64,000 nt of DNA, taken from positions 1 to 64,000 of the forward strand of contig CAWAND010000007.1 in NCBI GenBank assembly GCA_963783335.1. Direction: 5' to 3'. Position numbers and translations under genes: made by a program. The stretch comes from CAWAND01 sp963783335. Lineage in GTDB: Bacteria; Chloroflexota; Anaerolineae; Anaerolineales; E44-bin32. The notes beneath the pieces are model-generated. The model had not been told where the DNA came from. It did not search any database and saw only the letters and a list, made by a program, of their open reading frames with translations. This document shows positions 9,155-18,491 of the stretch, one piece after another; the stretch's first letter is position 1; every line of letters begins with the position of its first letter.

Positions 9155-9547
9155 TCCTACCGTACAACGTGTGGCGAGACAACTGCGTCCCGGCGACCAG
9201 TGGAGAACGTGAGCCCGCCGGCCCCTTCTGGGCGCCGGCGAAGGGTCACTCAGGGATGGCACAGGGTTGGAACAAGGGGATACGGCTGTATCGGGGGTTT
9301 GAATCTGGGCCAGGCGAGGTGGGCTAGGTATCAGGAACCAGCCGCGTCCCTTTGACCTCGCCGATCCGCTCGATCATGGAGGTATGACCGAACGCCGTGG
9401 GCTGGGCCAAGGGGCCATGGCGAAGAAGGTGGCGGGCCCGAGGTGAGGTCCAGCCCGCGGCACGCTGACCCTATTTGCTCGATCTTACCGGGAGGCTATC
9501 CGCATGACCGTTTTGGCGATGCCGCGAGGCGCCGGGAGGAGGCCCAG
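9155..9547. other. Non-coding stretch without recognised content
   Basis: About 390 bases between the operator at 9137 and the 3' end of the 9548 gene. The reading frames here are short and low in coding character. I see no promoter, terminator or repeat that I can support. Confidence 0.4.
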
Positions 9548-9986
9548 CTAGCAGGGCGACCGATCCCAAGTTCCGTCAGGGGTTTCCACCCAGCAGTAGT
9601 CACCGATATCGGAGCTCGTCAGCTGGATCTCAGAGTTGCTCAGCCAGGTCATTGACCAGCGCATGCGGTCGGAGGCACCGGTCGTGTCGGAGAAGAGGAC
9701 CTCCCCGGTCTGCGCGTCCCTAATCTCGAATGCCACGGTCAGGTAGGCCGTGGGGTCGGCCTTATCCGACACGATGCTGGTGACCAGCACGCGCGATCCG
9801 TCAGGGGACGCGATTCGTTCGCTGCGTGACGCGCTCGAATTCGAGCCATTTCGGCACAGCGAACAGGGCAACGACAGCCGCCAGCAAGCACAGAAAGGCG
9901 AGGCTGCAGCCGCCCGCCACGAGCCATACAGTCATGGACCGCTTCAATTCCCCTGCCGCATCAGGCATAGGCAGCGCCCATAGCAT
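9548..9986 (-). CDS. Membrane-anchored candidate immunity protein (frameshifted)
   Basis: Two overlapping frames read as one small gene. The start at 9986 (GAGGAA ribosome site) gives one transmembrane helix (WLVAGGCSLAFLCLLAAVVA), then FERVTQ. A +1 step at the GTTC at 9817-9820 restores RRIASPDGSRVLV and continues to the stop at 9548. The soluble part has the same layout as the upstream neighbour at 10385: SPxG, a strand pair, F-I-x-D-x-x-G-x-V-x-F-x-S, a DR pair, Asp-Gly turns and TWxRS. The two genes therefore look like paralogues. Tandem paralogues right behind a WXG100-headed protein suggest immunity proteins. That function is inferred from position only. Confidence 0.5.
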
Positions 9987-10007
9987 GTTCCTCGTCAGGG
10001 TGCCGGG

Positions 10008-10385
10008 CTAGCGTTGATGCCATCGGGGACGGACCTGCTTCAAGAAGGCCGGCGCCGGCACATCGCTTTCGGCGTAGACCGACCTCTCCCACGTGCTCGA
10101 ATCCTCCGCCTGGGTATAGAAGAACGTCCCTCGGTCCCCAGAGTAGACCCAGACCCGGTCATCCGGATCCCACAGGAAGAAAGTCAGCGCCCGGTCCAGA
10201 TAGCTTTCGGGGGACTCGAACACCACCTCGCCGTCTTGATCCAGGATCCGAAACGCTTGGGCAGCGGCGCCATCCATCTCGGTTGGCAGCACTTCGAGCC
10301 GGTACTTGCCGGATGGGGAATCGGCCGGCCGTTCCTGCATGGCCACCTCTGGCGGCAGATCCGCCCAGGGGTCCGCGTCATTCAT
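10008..10385 (-). CDS. Small soluble candidate immunity protein
   Basis: A 125-residue acidic protein with no signal or membrane helix. The ATG at 10385 overlaps the stop of the WXG100 gene by eight bases, so the two are probably translated together. The sequence alternates strands (SGKYRLEVLPTEM, FRILDQDGEVVFESP, LTFFLWDPDDRVWVYSGDRG, TWERSV) and matches the membrane-anchored neighbour at 9986 in spacing and key residues. A small acidic gene directly behind a WXG100/LXG-type protein is the usual place for a cognate immunity protein. No named immunity family is recognised, and a chaperone for the WXG protein is an alternative. Confidence 0.5.
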   Translation of the reverse strand: MNDADPWADLPPEVAMQERPADSPSGKYRLEVLPTEMDGAAAQAFRILDQDGEVVFESPESYLDRALTFFLWDPDDRVWVYSGDRGTFFYTQAEDSSTWERSVYAESDVPAPAFLKQVRPRWHQR

Positions 10386-11409
10386 TGTGGATCGACCTCA
10401 CATTGCCATTGGAGTCCAAATTGACGACCGTTCTTTCCGACCAACCGACGTGCATTTCATAGGACTCAGCCTGGCCCAGCGAAATGACTTCGGCCACTTT
10501 CGATTTCCAATTGTCAGTGGCGTAGTTCGGATTGGGGTCGATGATGTCGTTCCAGGTGTAGTCCATGTCTTCCGTGACATTGTATCCCCCAGAGCCGTCT
10601 GGCTCGATGGTCGCCGTGCCCTGCCGCTGGAAACCTCCAGCGTTGGCATTGGTCCCGTGCAGGTACTGATAGCCGACCACACCCTCGCCATTTTCGATTT
10701 CCATCGGATAGGTCTGGTTGATAGACGTGTGGTCCGATCCACCGTTGGCATATTGCTGGAAGAGACTCTGTGCGTCGCTCTCCGCCCGGCTGCCCAAATC
10801 CCGCGTCAGGGTCGGATTGGCTTCCATGTATTCCGTCCAGTTGGGGTCGTTCTTAATGTTCCAGTCCCCGCCCCCTGTCAGATAGCGTTCCAAGATGGCG
10901 CCACCTGCCCAATCGTAGTCTGTATGCTCCCCACCCCGGGTGCCGCCGGGCGGACGGCGCCAACGGGCGTCGGTCCGCGCCCGCCGGTCGACGCGACGGT
11001 CGCTGCGGCGCTCCTGCCGGCTCTCCCGCGTTCCCACCGCGTCCGCTACGGCGGCTATGCCGGCCGCGGCAGCCGCGGCACCCGCCATCAGGATTTCCTT
11101 GAATAGATTGGCGCACTCTTCTTCGGCTTGCTCGGCGATCTGGATGATCTTGATGGTGATCTTCTGAGCTTCTGAAAGCGCCTCCTCCAGCCGAAGGAAG
11201 GCTGGCAGCAGGCGCTCGTCCATCTCTTTGTAGAAGCTATCCGCACCGCGCCCTTTCCACCCGCCGGACTGGAGTTCTTCCATGGTCTTTTGCAGGCGGC
11301 GCAGGGTGGTGCGTACGGCATGTTCTTGGCGACCGAACTGGGCTGCGATGGTCTTGAGTTGATCGTGGTCGGCCCGGATTGTCGACCTTGTCACGCTGTC
11401 TCTCCCCAT
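10378..11409 (-). CDS. WXG100-domain protein with a possible C-terminal toxin domain
   Basis: The N-terminal 100 residues are an ESAT-6/WXG100-type helical hairpin: LKTIAAQFGRQEHAVRTTL, then the turn GGWKGRGADSFYKEM (Trp51-x-Gly53), then a second long helix. A short Ala-rich hydrophobic segment (MAGAAAAAAGIAAVADAVG) and an Arg-rich linker follow. The C-terminal domain is about 150 residues (DYDWAGGAILERYLTGGG to SNGNVRSIHNE) and is unrecognised. This build is typical of polymorphic toxins exported by type VII-like systems. The start could also be the GTG at 11394, which has a better GGGGAG site. No EccC/EssC ATPase lies in this window, so the secretion route is unknown. Confidence 0.6.
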   Translation of the reverse strand: MGRDSVTRSTIRADHDQLKTIAAQFGRQEHAVRTTLRRLQKTMEELQSGGWKGRGADSFYKEMDERLLPAFLRLEEALSEAQKITIKIIQIAEQAEEECANLFKEILMAGAAAAAAGIAAVADAVGTRESRQERRSDRRVDRRARTDARWRRPPGGTRGGEHTDYDWAGGAILERYLTGGGDWNIKNDPNWTEYMEANPTLTRDLGSRAESDAQSLFQQYANGGSDHTSINQTYPMEIENGEGVVGYQYLHGTNANAGGFQRQGTATIEPDGSGGYNVTEDMDYTWNDIIDPNPNYATDNWKSKVAEVISLGQAESYEMHVGWSERTVVNLDSNGNVRSIHNE

Positions 11410-11717
11410 ACACCGGCGGACCTGGCCTCTGGCAACCGAGGAGCACGAGTATAGCACAAGCTCCGCACAAGGCCGCCCGCATGGCCTGGGCCCTGGGACA
11501 TGTGCTTGACCGTTTGGCCAGGGCGACCTCGCCGGCCTGCGGAGGGTCCCCTTGAAGACTCACTCAGAGATTGACCGGAAAAGGTGAGCAGATGAACAAC
11601 CCCGTCCCCCGGGACGTTGGCTGGTCTCTGCGGCGGCGGAGCTGGTCCCCCCACCGCCGGCAGGAAAACGGTGCTAGAGTAGGGTCCTGCCGCGCGCATG
11701 CCTTGGGAGGAGGAGCG

Positions 11718-12620
11718 ATGCAGAAGATCACGCCATATCTGTGGTTTGACACGAACGCCGAAGAAGCGCTGTCGTTCTACACCACACACTTTCCGAAATC
11801 TCGAGTGCTTGGGATCGAACGCTACCCCGACCGGCCGCTCGACATCCCCCAGCCCGGGATGGCCGGCAAAGTCTTGAACGGCACCTTCGAGCTGGCTGGG
11901 TTCCAATTCATGGCCCTGGATGGCGGCCCGAATTTCCACTTCAACCCCTCGGTCTCCTTCTACGTCAACCTGGAGTCAAAGACAGAGATCAGCCAGCTGT
12001 GGGACCAGCTGGTGTCGGGCGGGCAGGCGCTGATGCCCCTGGATGACTACCCGTTCAGCCGCTGGTTTGGGTGGGTCCAGGACCGGTTTGGGGTCAGCTG
12101 GCAGCTGATCCTGGCCGAGCAGCCGGTGAGGCAGCCGATCGTCCCCTCGCTGATGTTCGTGGGGGCCAATGCGGGCCGGGCGGAAGAGGCGATCGGCTTC
12201 TACGCCCAGGTGTTCGATAACGCCTCGGTGGGGGATGTGACGAGATACGGCCCGGACCAGGCTCCGGAGGAGGAAGGCAGTGTAGCCTACGGCGCCTTCA
12301 CCCTCGCCGGGCAGGAGTTAGTGGCCATGGACAGCGCCAGGGAGCACAATTTCACCTTCAACGAAGCCATCTCGCTTTATGTGGAGTGCGGCAGTCAAGA
12401 GGAAGTGGACCACTACTGGGGCTCGCTCTCGGCCGTGCCCGAGGCCGAGCAGTGCGGCTGGTTGAAAGACAGGTTCGGCCTATCATGGCAGATTGTCCCC
12501 CGCCGACTGGGAGAACTCATGAGTGATCCCGATCCGGAGAAATCCGCTCGGGTGATGGACGCCATGCTCAAGATGAAGAAAATCGACATCTCTGGGTTAG
12601 AGCGTGCGCACCGCGGCTAA
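11718..12620 (+). CDS. Tandem VOC/PhnB-like domain protein
   Basis: A 300-residue protein with two copies of the 3-dmu-9_3-mt (PhnB-like) VOC fold. The first copy runs from ITPYLWFDTNAEEALSFY to WQLILAEQP, the second from PSLMFVGANAGRAEEAIGFY to WQIVPRRL. Both contain the family's GWxxDRFGxSWQ ending (WVQDRFGVSWQ and WLKDRFGLSWQ). Members are usually single-domain or tandem, and most lack a proven reaction. The ATG at 11718 has a strong GGAGGAG site. The gene stands alone and diverges from the WXG100 operon. A short C-terminal helical tail follows domain two. Confidence 0.85.
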   Translation: MQKITPYLWFDTNAEEALSFYTTHFPKSRVLGIERYPDRPLDIPQPGMAGKVLNGTFELAGFQFMALDGGPNFHFNPSVSFYVNLESKTEISQLWDQLVSGGQALMPLDDYPFSRWFGWVQDRFGVSWQLILAEQPVRQPIVPSLMFVGANAGRAEEAIGFYAQVFDNASVGDVTRYGPDQAPEEEGSVAYGAFTLAGQELVAMDSAREHNFTFNEAISLYVECGSQEEVDHYWGSLSAVPEAEQCGWLKDRFGLSWQIVPRRLGELMSDPDPEKSARVMDAMLKMKKIDISGLERAHRG

Positions 12621-12649
12621 ATCCACAAGTCCTCGAGGCGGCTATTTGC

Positions 12650-12822
12650 GAAGCAACGCCATGGGCCTCGCCCTCGGTTGCCATTGCGAGGGGCCAAAGG
12701 CTCCGTATGCCCCAAGTTCGGTTTGGGGAAGCAATCGTTTGGGTTGATTAGATCGGACCTTTGACGGAGTCTTCGGAGACGAAACGATTGCCACGCCCCT
12801 TCGGGGCTCGCAATGACATGGG
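12650..12822. repeat. Intergenic inverted-repeat element of the cattgcgag type
   Basis: Two oppositely oriented copies of a short GC-rich unit. The left copy begins CATTGCGAGGGGC (about 12681) and ends GAAGCAATCG. The right copy reads CGATTGCCACGCCCC (12785) to GGGCTCGCAATGACA. Such CATTGCGAG...GCAATC units are dispersed intergenic palindromes in many bacterial genomes. Being non-coding and palindromic, this one could fold as a transcript or act as a REP/MITE-like element. Confidence 0.6.
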
Positions 12823-12833
12823 GGAGTTGATCG

Positions 12834-12998
12834 CTACGCCGCTTCGGCCTCAGGGGCCAGCAGCTGCTCCTTGACTTCCCCCACCAGGGCCAAGAGGGGG
12901 CGCATGAGGGGATGGGTCTTCTGATCGGTGATGAGAGGGCGGCCGCGGTTGATGGCGTCCTTGACCGCCTCGCCGTCGTAGGGGATCTCGGCGATCAG
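12834..12998 (-). pseudogene. Truncated copy of the 3' end of the CpaE-like ATPase gene
   Basis: On the minus strand this encodes LIAEIPYDGEAVKDAINRG and continues to KEQLLAPEAEAA and a TAG stop. It is nearly the same as the last 55 residues of the intact CpaE-like protein at 15331-16533 (IAEIPFDRVAVKDAINRG, KEKLLAPEAEAA). Similarity stops at about 12998, and no start or ATPase core remains. It is a relic of a second copy, placed as a direct repeat of the intact gene's 3' end on the far side of the metallopeptidase gene. Differences at many third positions suggest an old duplication. Confidence 0.7.
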
Positions 12999-13033
12999 AG
13001 ACCGCGGTCGACGCTGGGTGGCCCGATCTCCTC

Positions 13034-13061
13034 TTGATTTGTGGGCCGATTCCCCTAGAAT
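13034..13061 (+). promoter_or_regulatory. Sigma70-like promoter for the metallopeptidase gene
   Basis: TTGATT, 16 bases, then TAGAAT. It lies about 80 bases upstream of the ATG at 13144 in otherwise GC-rich sequence. Confidence 0.4.
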
Positions 13062-13143
13062 GGGCTACCTTCGTCCCCCCCTCCTCGGGGTTCAACCCCC
13101 GCGCAGAGCTCTCAAATCGACCACACTGACCAGGAGGCGCCTC

Positions 13144-15334
13144 ATGCGTGCCCAACTCGTGTTGCTTGTCGTCGGAGGTCTGGCAGGCTCGGCTCTGAGC
13201 TGCAGCCTGCTGCAGGCGTCATCCGGCGGGGGCCCGCAATCGACGGCTCCAGCCGCCACACAACAGGTCCAGCCCATTCCCAACCCGAGCCCCAGCCCAA
13301 CGGCCGAGACGATGACCGTCTATCTCATGGGGAAGGGCGAGGTTGAGATACCCATCCCGCCGCCAGACACGCTCGAACTCGCTCCTCAATCAGCAAGTAG
13401 AAAACGGGGACTGGGAGTACGACCAGGGTCTCGTCTTTCTGCTTCGCTACGTCGTCGGCGAACTGGGTCCGGACGAGATTTCCGGCTTCGAGGCTCCCCA
13501 GGAAGGCAGCCCGACCGGCATCGTCCGGCAGGCTCAGGACTACCTGAACGACCAGGACGGCGATCCCCAAGTCCGGGATGAAATCGGGCGCCTTCTCGGC
13601 ATCCTCGTCCCATCTCAAGATGATCTCGACCGGCTGAGCCGACCGGCAGAGCAATCCTGGCGCCCAGGCGTCTCCCAGATCGACTTCCTGCCCCAACAAG
13701 ACGTCCCCGCGGAGTGCGGCGATATCCCCTCTCAGGGGTTCAGCGCCGGACTGAATGCGGGGGACTACTGCTACGTCTACGAGGAAACCACCGTGCAGGG
13801 CCATCGCATGCGAGTCTACTTCCCCAAGTGGTGGATGGACGACCCCGCACGCAAGAGCTGGGCGGACGCTGCTTTGCAGGCCTTGAGCGACAGCGCCGCA
13901 GTCTATGCGCAGTACGGCACCTACGGGGACATTGACGCCGTCTTCAGCCTGACCCAGCTCGTTGGTGGCGAGGACAACCTGGCTTTCACGTCATTCTTCC
14001 CGTCTGACCAGCCTTGCCCGGTCACCATCCTGCCGCTCGTCGACACCGAGAGCCAGGACTACTTTCGCCAAAACATGGCTCACGAGGCCTTCCACTGCTA
14101 CCAGGATTGGAACTTCACCTCTCAGCCTTACAACGATCACCGCTGGTGGATGGAGGGCTCGGCAGAGTATTTCAGCAACGTCGTGTATCCAGATGTCAAC
14201 TACGAATTGCAGCGAACCACTACCTACTACTTTCGGTCGCCCAAGATACAGTGGTTCTATCTGGATTACAACAACTTCCTGATGTTCCAGTTCCTGGCAA
14301 ACAAACTGGGCAACGAGGGCGTTCTTATCTTGCTCGACAAGATCTCCTCCGCCGGCTCCATCTCGGCTCAAGCGGACGTGATCAAGAACGACGGAGACCA
14401 GGAGGCCTTGTTCAACGAGTTCGTGGTGGCGACGATGAGCGACGGCGTTCGCGACACAAGCGGCACCATGATCGTCAAGACCGACTATCCGGTGCTCCGA
14501 ACCCAGGATATCGACAAGGAAGGCGACCAGGAGTTCGTCGCCGACGCCTTCGTCGCCGCCCGCTATGCCGTCCGCTACCGCCAAGAACGGCGCTTCCTGG
14601 AGGAGCCGGCCAATGACGGCCCCGTCCTTTACTCCATGGCGGCTGATGAGCTGCGCATGGACCCGGGGGCATGGAGCGCCCTGCCGCCCGAGATCCGCTC
14701 CAAATGCCAGAAGGACCAGCTCTACGCGCTGGCCGTCACGTCGCTCAAGGGGGGGATCTTTACCCCCAAGATCAACAAGGCGGAACAGGCGGACTGTGAT
14801 CCGTGTCTGCTCGGCACCTGGGAGATCGATCCCGAGAGCTATGCGGCCCACTTCCTGAGTTTGTCAGGGGCCGGCGGCTTGGACCTCACCGTGGGCGGTC
14901 ATAACTACGTGGAATTCAAGCTGGACGGGGACATTGCCACCCGTCTGGTGGACTTCAAGCTGGCGTTCGCCACCGGCGGCGTTCCTGGGCTGATCACGAC
15001 TATCGATGCCCAAGGGTCATCCAAGTATTCCACCAACGGACAGACCTTGCGCTTGTGGGACGCTCAGGAGTCGACCAACTCCATCGTCAGCACCGTCGCC
15101 GGCACGGGCATCGCCGTCAACCAAACCCCGGCCACGACCTCGTACAGCCTGCTGGGAACATCCCTTGAACTGGACTACGGGCTGCCCCCCGACCAATCCT
15201 CGCCCCAGACCGCGGTGGGAGCCTACGTCTGCTCGGTGGACTCGCTGGAGATCACGCCCAAGGACGGTGGCAGCGTGCTACTGAACCGCGTAGAGGCGGT
15301 CCTGCCCACGCCGGTTCCGACGGCGGGTCCCTAG
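13144..15334 (+). CDS. Secreted HEXXH (gluzincin-like) metallopeptidase lipoprotein, frameshifted
   Basis: The ATG at 13144 follows AGGAGG and opens a lipoprotein signal (lipobox SALSC). A Thr/Pro/Ser linker comes next. The frame breaks at GAAC 13375-13378. After a +1 step the sequence continues as SLLNQQVENGDWEYDQ and is intact to the TAG at 15334. The catalytic region contains MAHEAFHCY (HEXXH, about 14086) and WMEGSAEYF some 20 residues later, the HEXXH-plus-Glu arrangement of MA-clan gluzincins. The C-terminal 250 residues look like beta domains. Its stop overlaps that of the convergent CpaE-like gene (shared CTAG at 15331-15334). The substrate is unknown. An extracellular role is inferred from the signal. 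Confidence 0.6.
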
Positions 15335-16533
15335 GCCGCTTCGGCCTCTGGGGCCAGCAGCTTCTCCTTGACCTCATCCGCCAGGGCCAGCAGCGGCTTT
15401 ATCAGCGGATGAGTCTTCTCGTCGCAGATCAACGGCCTGCCGCGGTTGATGGCGTCCTTGACCGCCACCCGGTCAAAGGGAATCTCAGCGATCACCGGGT
15501 GCTTGAGGTTGTCGCTGACCTTCTCCACGGTGATCGCCTCGCGCTTGTCCATCTGGTTCATCACCAGGGCCACCTTCTCGCGTGGCAGGTCCAACTTGTA
15601 GAACAAGTCAAGCAGGAGCCGGGCGTTCTTGATCGACGGGATCTCGGGCAGCACGATCGAGACCACCAAATCGGCTTCTTCGAGGACAGTCAGGGCGATG
15701 TCGTTGAGGTACGAACCGGCGTCGACCACCACATAGGGAAAGCTGCGGCGCAGAGCGCGCAGCACGGCGGCCAGGCCGGCCGGGGTGACGTCGTCGGCCA
15801 GCTCGGGCGCCACCGGCGCCGCCGCCACACGCAGGCCGCTTTCGTGACTCAACAGCAGTTCGCGCATCAGCTCATCATCCAGCGCCTCCGCCTGGGCCGT
15901 CATATCGACCACCGACAGCCGCGGCTGCAGGTTTAGGAAGGCGCACACGTCGCCGAACTGCAGGTCGGCGTCAACCAGCGCCGCCGGAGAGTCTGCCGTG
16001 TTCAATGCCAGGGCCATGTTGACCGCCAGCGTGGTCACGCCGGCGCCGCCGCGCGGGGTGAAGACGGCGATGAGCTTGCCTTCGACCCCGGACTGGGCCG
16101 GAAGCACCTGCTCCAGCGGCGGGAGCTTGCCGGTGACCTTCTGCATCCGCTCGCCCTTGGAGGCGGCGTTGCGCACGGCGATCGCCAGCTTGTCGCCGTT
16201 GATGTAGTTGCTCACCCAGTCGGCGGCCCCGGCCCGCATGGCATTGCGCACGCCCTCGGCGTCGTTTTCCAGCGACAGCATCACCACCTGCGCCAGGGGA
16301 TCTTCAGCCAGCAGACGCCGCGTGGCTTCGAACCCGTCGCTGGGCGGTAGGCCGGGATCCATCAGGACGACGTCCGGTTGGAGCTCCGGGCAGACTTCGA
16401 GCAGCTCGGACTGAGAGCGCGCGTGGCCGATGACCCGGATATCGTTCTCGAAACCGAGCAACCGCGTCACGCCATCGACCTTGGACTCATTGTCATCGGC
16501 GAACAGGACCTGGATGGGTTTAGAGTCGCTCAT
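15331..16533 (-). CDS. CpaE-like receiver plus MinD-type ATPase
   Basis: A 400-residue cytoplasmic protein. Residues 1-120 form a response-regulator receiver fold (acidic pair near 13-14, phospho-acceptor-like Asp59 in VVLMDPGLPP). Residues 150-400 form a ParA/MinD-type ATPase with the CpaE form of the deviant Walker A (PRGGAGVTTLAVN), LVDADLQFGD as A' motif and VVVDAGSYLND as Walker B. CpaE proteins help place type IV (Tad/Flp) pili. No tad genes are nearby, so the partner is unknown. The start at 16533 gives the natural MSDSKPIQVLFADDN. A degraded second copy of its 3' end lies at 12834. Confidence 0.85.
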   Translation of the reverse strand: MSDSKPIQVLFADDNESKVDGVTRLLGFENDIRVIGHARSQSELLEVCPELQPDVVLMDPGLPPSDGFEATRRLLAEDPLAQVVMLSLENDAEGVRNAMRAGAADWVSNYINGDKLAIAVRNAASKGERMQKVTGKLPPLEQVLPAQSGVEGKLIAVFTPRGGAGVTTLAVNMALALNTADSPAALVDADLQFGDVCAFLNLQPRLSVVDMTAQAEALDDELMRELLLSHESGLRVAAAPVAPELADDVTPAGLAAVLRALRRSFPYVVVDAGSYLNDIALTVLEEADLVVSIVLPEIPSIKNARLLLDLFYKLDLPREKVALVMNQMDKREAITVEKVSDNLKHPVIAEIPFDRVAVKDAINRGRPLICDEKTHPLIKPLLALADEVKEKLLAPEAEAA

Positions 16534-16811
16534 GACTTGCCTTGTGCTTGGCGCCGGCGTGGGGAGACGCACGGCGCGAAATCGGCTCGCAATCGGTCTT
16601 TATTCTCTTCCATTTCAACCCAGCCGGGGACTGGGTCTAGGGGACTAGAGGACCTTACAATCTCCTAACGGGGCAGGCGCGCTGGCTACCGAGCCGCGCC
16701 GGTCTCAATCAAGGGCATCAGCGCGTGTGAGCAGTCGAGACGCGTTCCAGTTGGCGAGTTCGTACGGCCTGGGCGGAGGTCTTCGGTCGTCTGCAGCGCC
16801 ACCGGAATCAC

Positions 16812-16880
16812 ATGAAGCGTCGAATCTCGAAAGACAAATCCCATGTGGTCCAGAACATCAAGGAGGCCGCTTCTCCTTAG
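16812..16880 (+). CDS. Possible 22-residue basic peptide ORF ending inside a terminator
   Basis: ATG at 16812 to TAG at 16880 encodes a short Lys/Arg-rich peptide (begins MKRRISKDK, ends IKEAASP). The stop lies in the loop and first base of the second arm of a strong hairpin terminator. The composition is more protein-like than the overlapping frames, but no good ribosome site precedes it. It may be a small protein, a leader peptide, or a chance ORF in a small RNA that ends at the same terminator. Confidence 0.25.
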   Translation: MKRRISKDKSHVVQNIKEAASP

Positions 16881-16900
16881 AAGCGGCCCCCTTCTTTCTT
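16865..16900 (+). terminator. Intrinsic terminator without an annotated upstream gene
   Basis: Stem GGCCGCTTCT / AGAAGCGGCC with loop CCTT, followed by CCCC and TTCTTTCTT. The polarity is plus strand, yet both flanking genes are on the minus strand. An unannotated plus-strand transcript therefore probably ends here, perhaps a small RNA or the tiny ORF at 16812. Confidence 0.6.
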
Positions 16901-17042
16901 CGGGTGCCGCTGGAGGCGCTGGGTTCGGCAGCCTCGTCGGCCCAAATCCTCCCATGATCGAGAGGCTCAGATCAGCATCAACTGTCGACTCCGCGCCATG
17001 CCTTCTTCGCGAATGAAGAAGCCAACGCAACACAGGCCCATC

Positions 17043-17060
17043 TTGGGAAAGTTTTCACAA
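17043..17060. promoter_or_regulatory. Rex/CRP-like palindrome, one mismatch
   Basis: TTGGGAA-AGTT-TTCACAA, 18 bp. It lies just downstream of the DUF4352 gene (ends 17096) and about 510 bp upstream of the CpaE-like start at 16533, so a promoter role is uncertain. Confidence 0.3.
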
Positions 17061-17095
17061 ATCCCTTCGGCCTGGTGCCTGGTGTCACCTGTTAG

Positions 17096-18140
17096 CTACT
17101 GCGTCAGCGCCACACGCACCTTGCCGAACCCGATCAGGTTGGGGTCAAATTCAAAGATCAAGCCCTGGGCGGCCTGGGGCACCTGGTAGGCGACCTCGCC
17201 CCGGACGCTCTCGTTGGGGCTGAGCTCGCCGTCAGGCGCTGACGATCCCGCTGCCGCTTGGGCGCCAAGATGGAGATTGTAGGACCTGCCAGCGGCATCC
17301 TTCAGTTTCATTTGGAGCAGCGACGAGACCGACAGAGGCGAACTGCTGATGTTGGTCAGAGTCAGGTCCACCGCCACGAATCGATCGCCAGGATCGGGAT
17401 GGAAGATCGTCGTACCGGCTACCTGGCGAAAGCCGTGAACGGTAAGCCGAAGATTGCCAGCGTCGATGATGTCGCCGACCGCGTACGCCGCCTGGGTTTG
17501 CTCCCCGGGCATCGGGCCGGAGGGCGCGTCCAACGCTTGGGGCACATCACCCAATGCGACGACCGCCTTCCCGCTCCCAAAGACAGCCGCGTCGAACACG
17601 AAGGTCAGGCCGGTCGCATCCTGCGGAATCTGGTAGCCCACCTGACCCCGCACACGCTCACCGGGATTGACCTCCCCATTCGGCAGACCGGCTCCCGATG
17701 CCGCCTGGGCCGCCAGATTGAGATCGTACTTGCGATTGGTGCTGTCCTTGAGCGACATCTGCAGCGCCGGAGACAGGCTGCGGGGGGCCTGCGAGACGTT
17801 GATGAAGACCACATCCACCGCCACGAACCGCTGTCCTGGCCTAGGCGTGTTGCCCGCCGTGCCGGGCAGTTCCGCCCAACCGAGCACGGCCAGATTCCAG
17901 TCGCCGATGTGGATGTCATCCCCAATGGCATACACGGGAGGAGATGTCGGGCTGGGGGGCACCTGCGCCGGGGCGCCCAACGTGCCAATGAGACCTTCCG
18001 CCTGCGGAGCTCGAACCGCCTGCCTCCTGCCCCACCTGGGATGCCCCCGACGCCCGGCCGCAGGCCAAGCTCGCCAGGACCAAGCTGAGAAGGGCCACAC
18101 CTTTCGCCAATCGTGCCCGCCATACTTCCGAATGTCCCAT
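17096..18140 (-). CDS. Lipoprotein with two DUF4352-type domains (frameshifted)
   Basis: The start at 18140 gives MGHSEVWRARLAKGVALLSLVLASLAC, a lipoprotein signal with lipobox ASLAC, and then a Gly/Ser linker. The frame breaks at GAAC 18013-18016. A +1 step gives APQAEGLIGTLGAP and continues to the stop at 17096. The rest is two tandem repeats of about 140 residues (first: YAIGDDIHIGDWNLAVLGW, then RFVAVDVVFINVS; second: YAVGDIIDAGNLRLTVHGF, then RFVAVDLTLTNIS). Each is the telokin-like beta sandwich of DUF4352. Such proteins sit on the cell surface and have no known catalytic role. Confidence 0.65.
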
Positions 18141-18491
18141 TTTCTCGCCTACCTTCTGGTGCCTATGCGCAACGTCTTGCGTGGCCAGCCCCCTGCGGGC
18201 ACCGCCCGTGGATCCAGTCTAGCGACTTGGCCCGCGGCGCGCCAACGCCCCTTTGCTCCTATACCCCAGTTGCGGGACTCAGGTCGCGCTCGCCTTATCT
18301 CGAGGTTCCTACGATAGGATGTGTCACAAGACATCGTCGATTCTGCCCGGTGCCGTTCGAAATCTACCCGCAGGTGCAAGCCTGCTGACTGTTGCACCGG
18401 ATCCCACCCAGCTGACTGTTCAATGCGGTCAGCTGCGGGTTGTCCTTCATAACACTTTGCACTTCACATCCGTTGTGATTAAGTAGAGAAC
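18141..18491. other. Intergenic region between divergent genes
   Basis: About 350 bases separating the minus-strand DUF4352 gene and the plus-strand ECF sigma gene. It must hold both promoters, but no clear -35/-10 pair stands out, which would fit ECF-type control. No repeat or terminator is evident. Confidence 0.35.

Noticed and set aside
10926..11050. Frame error in the Arg-rich linker of the WXG100 protein
   Set aside because: A GAAC is present (GGGAACGCGG), but the alternative frame soon hits a stop, and the zero frame resumes as good protein without a correction.
13084..13104. tRNA T-arm-like string
   Set aside because: A GGGGTTCAACCCC-type match has no acceptor stem, D-arm or anticodon arm around it.
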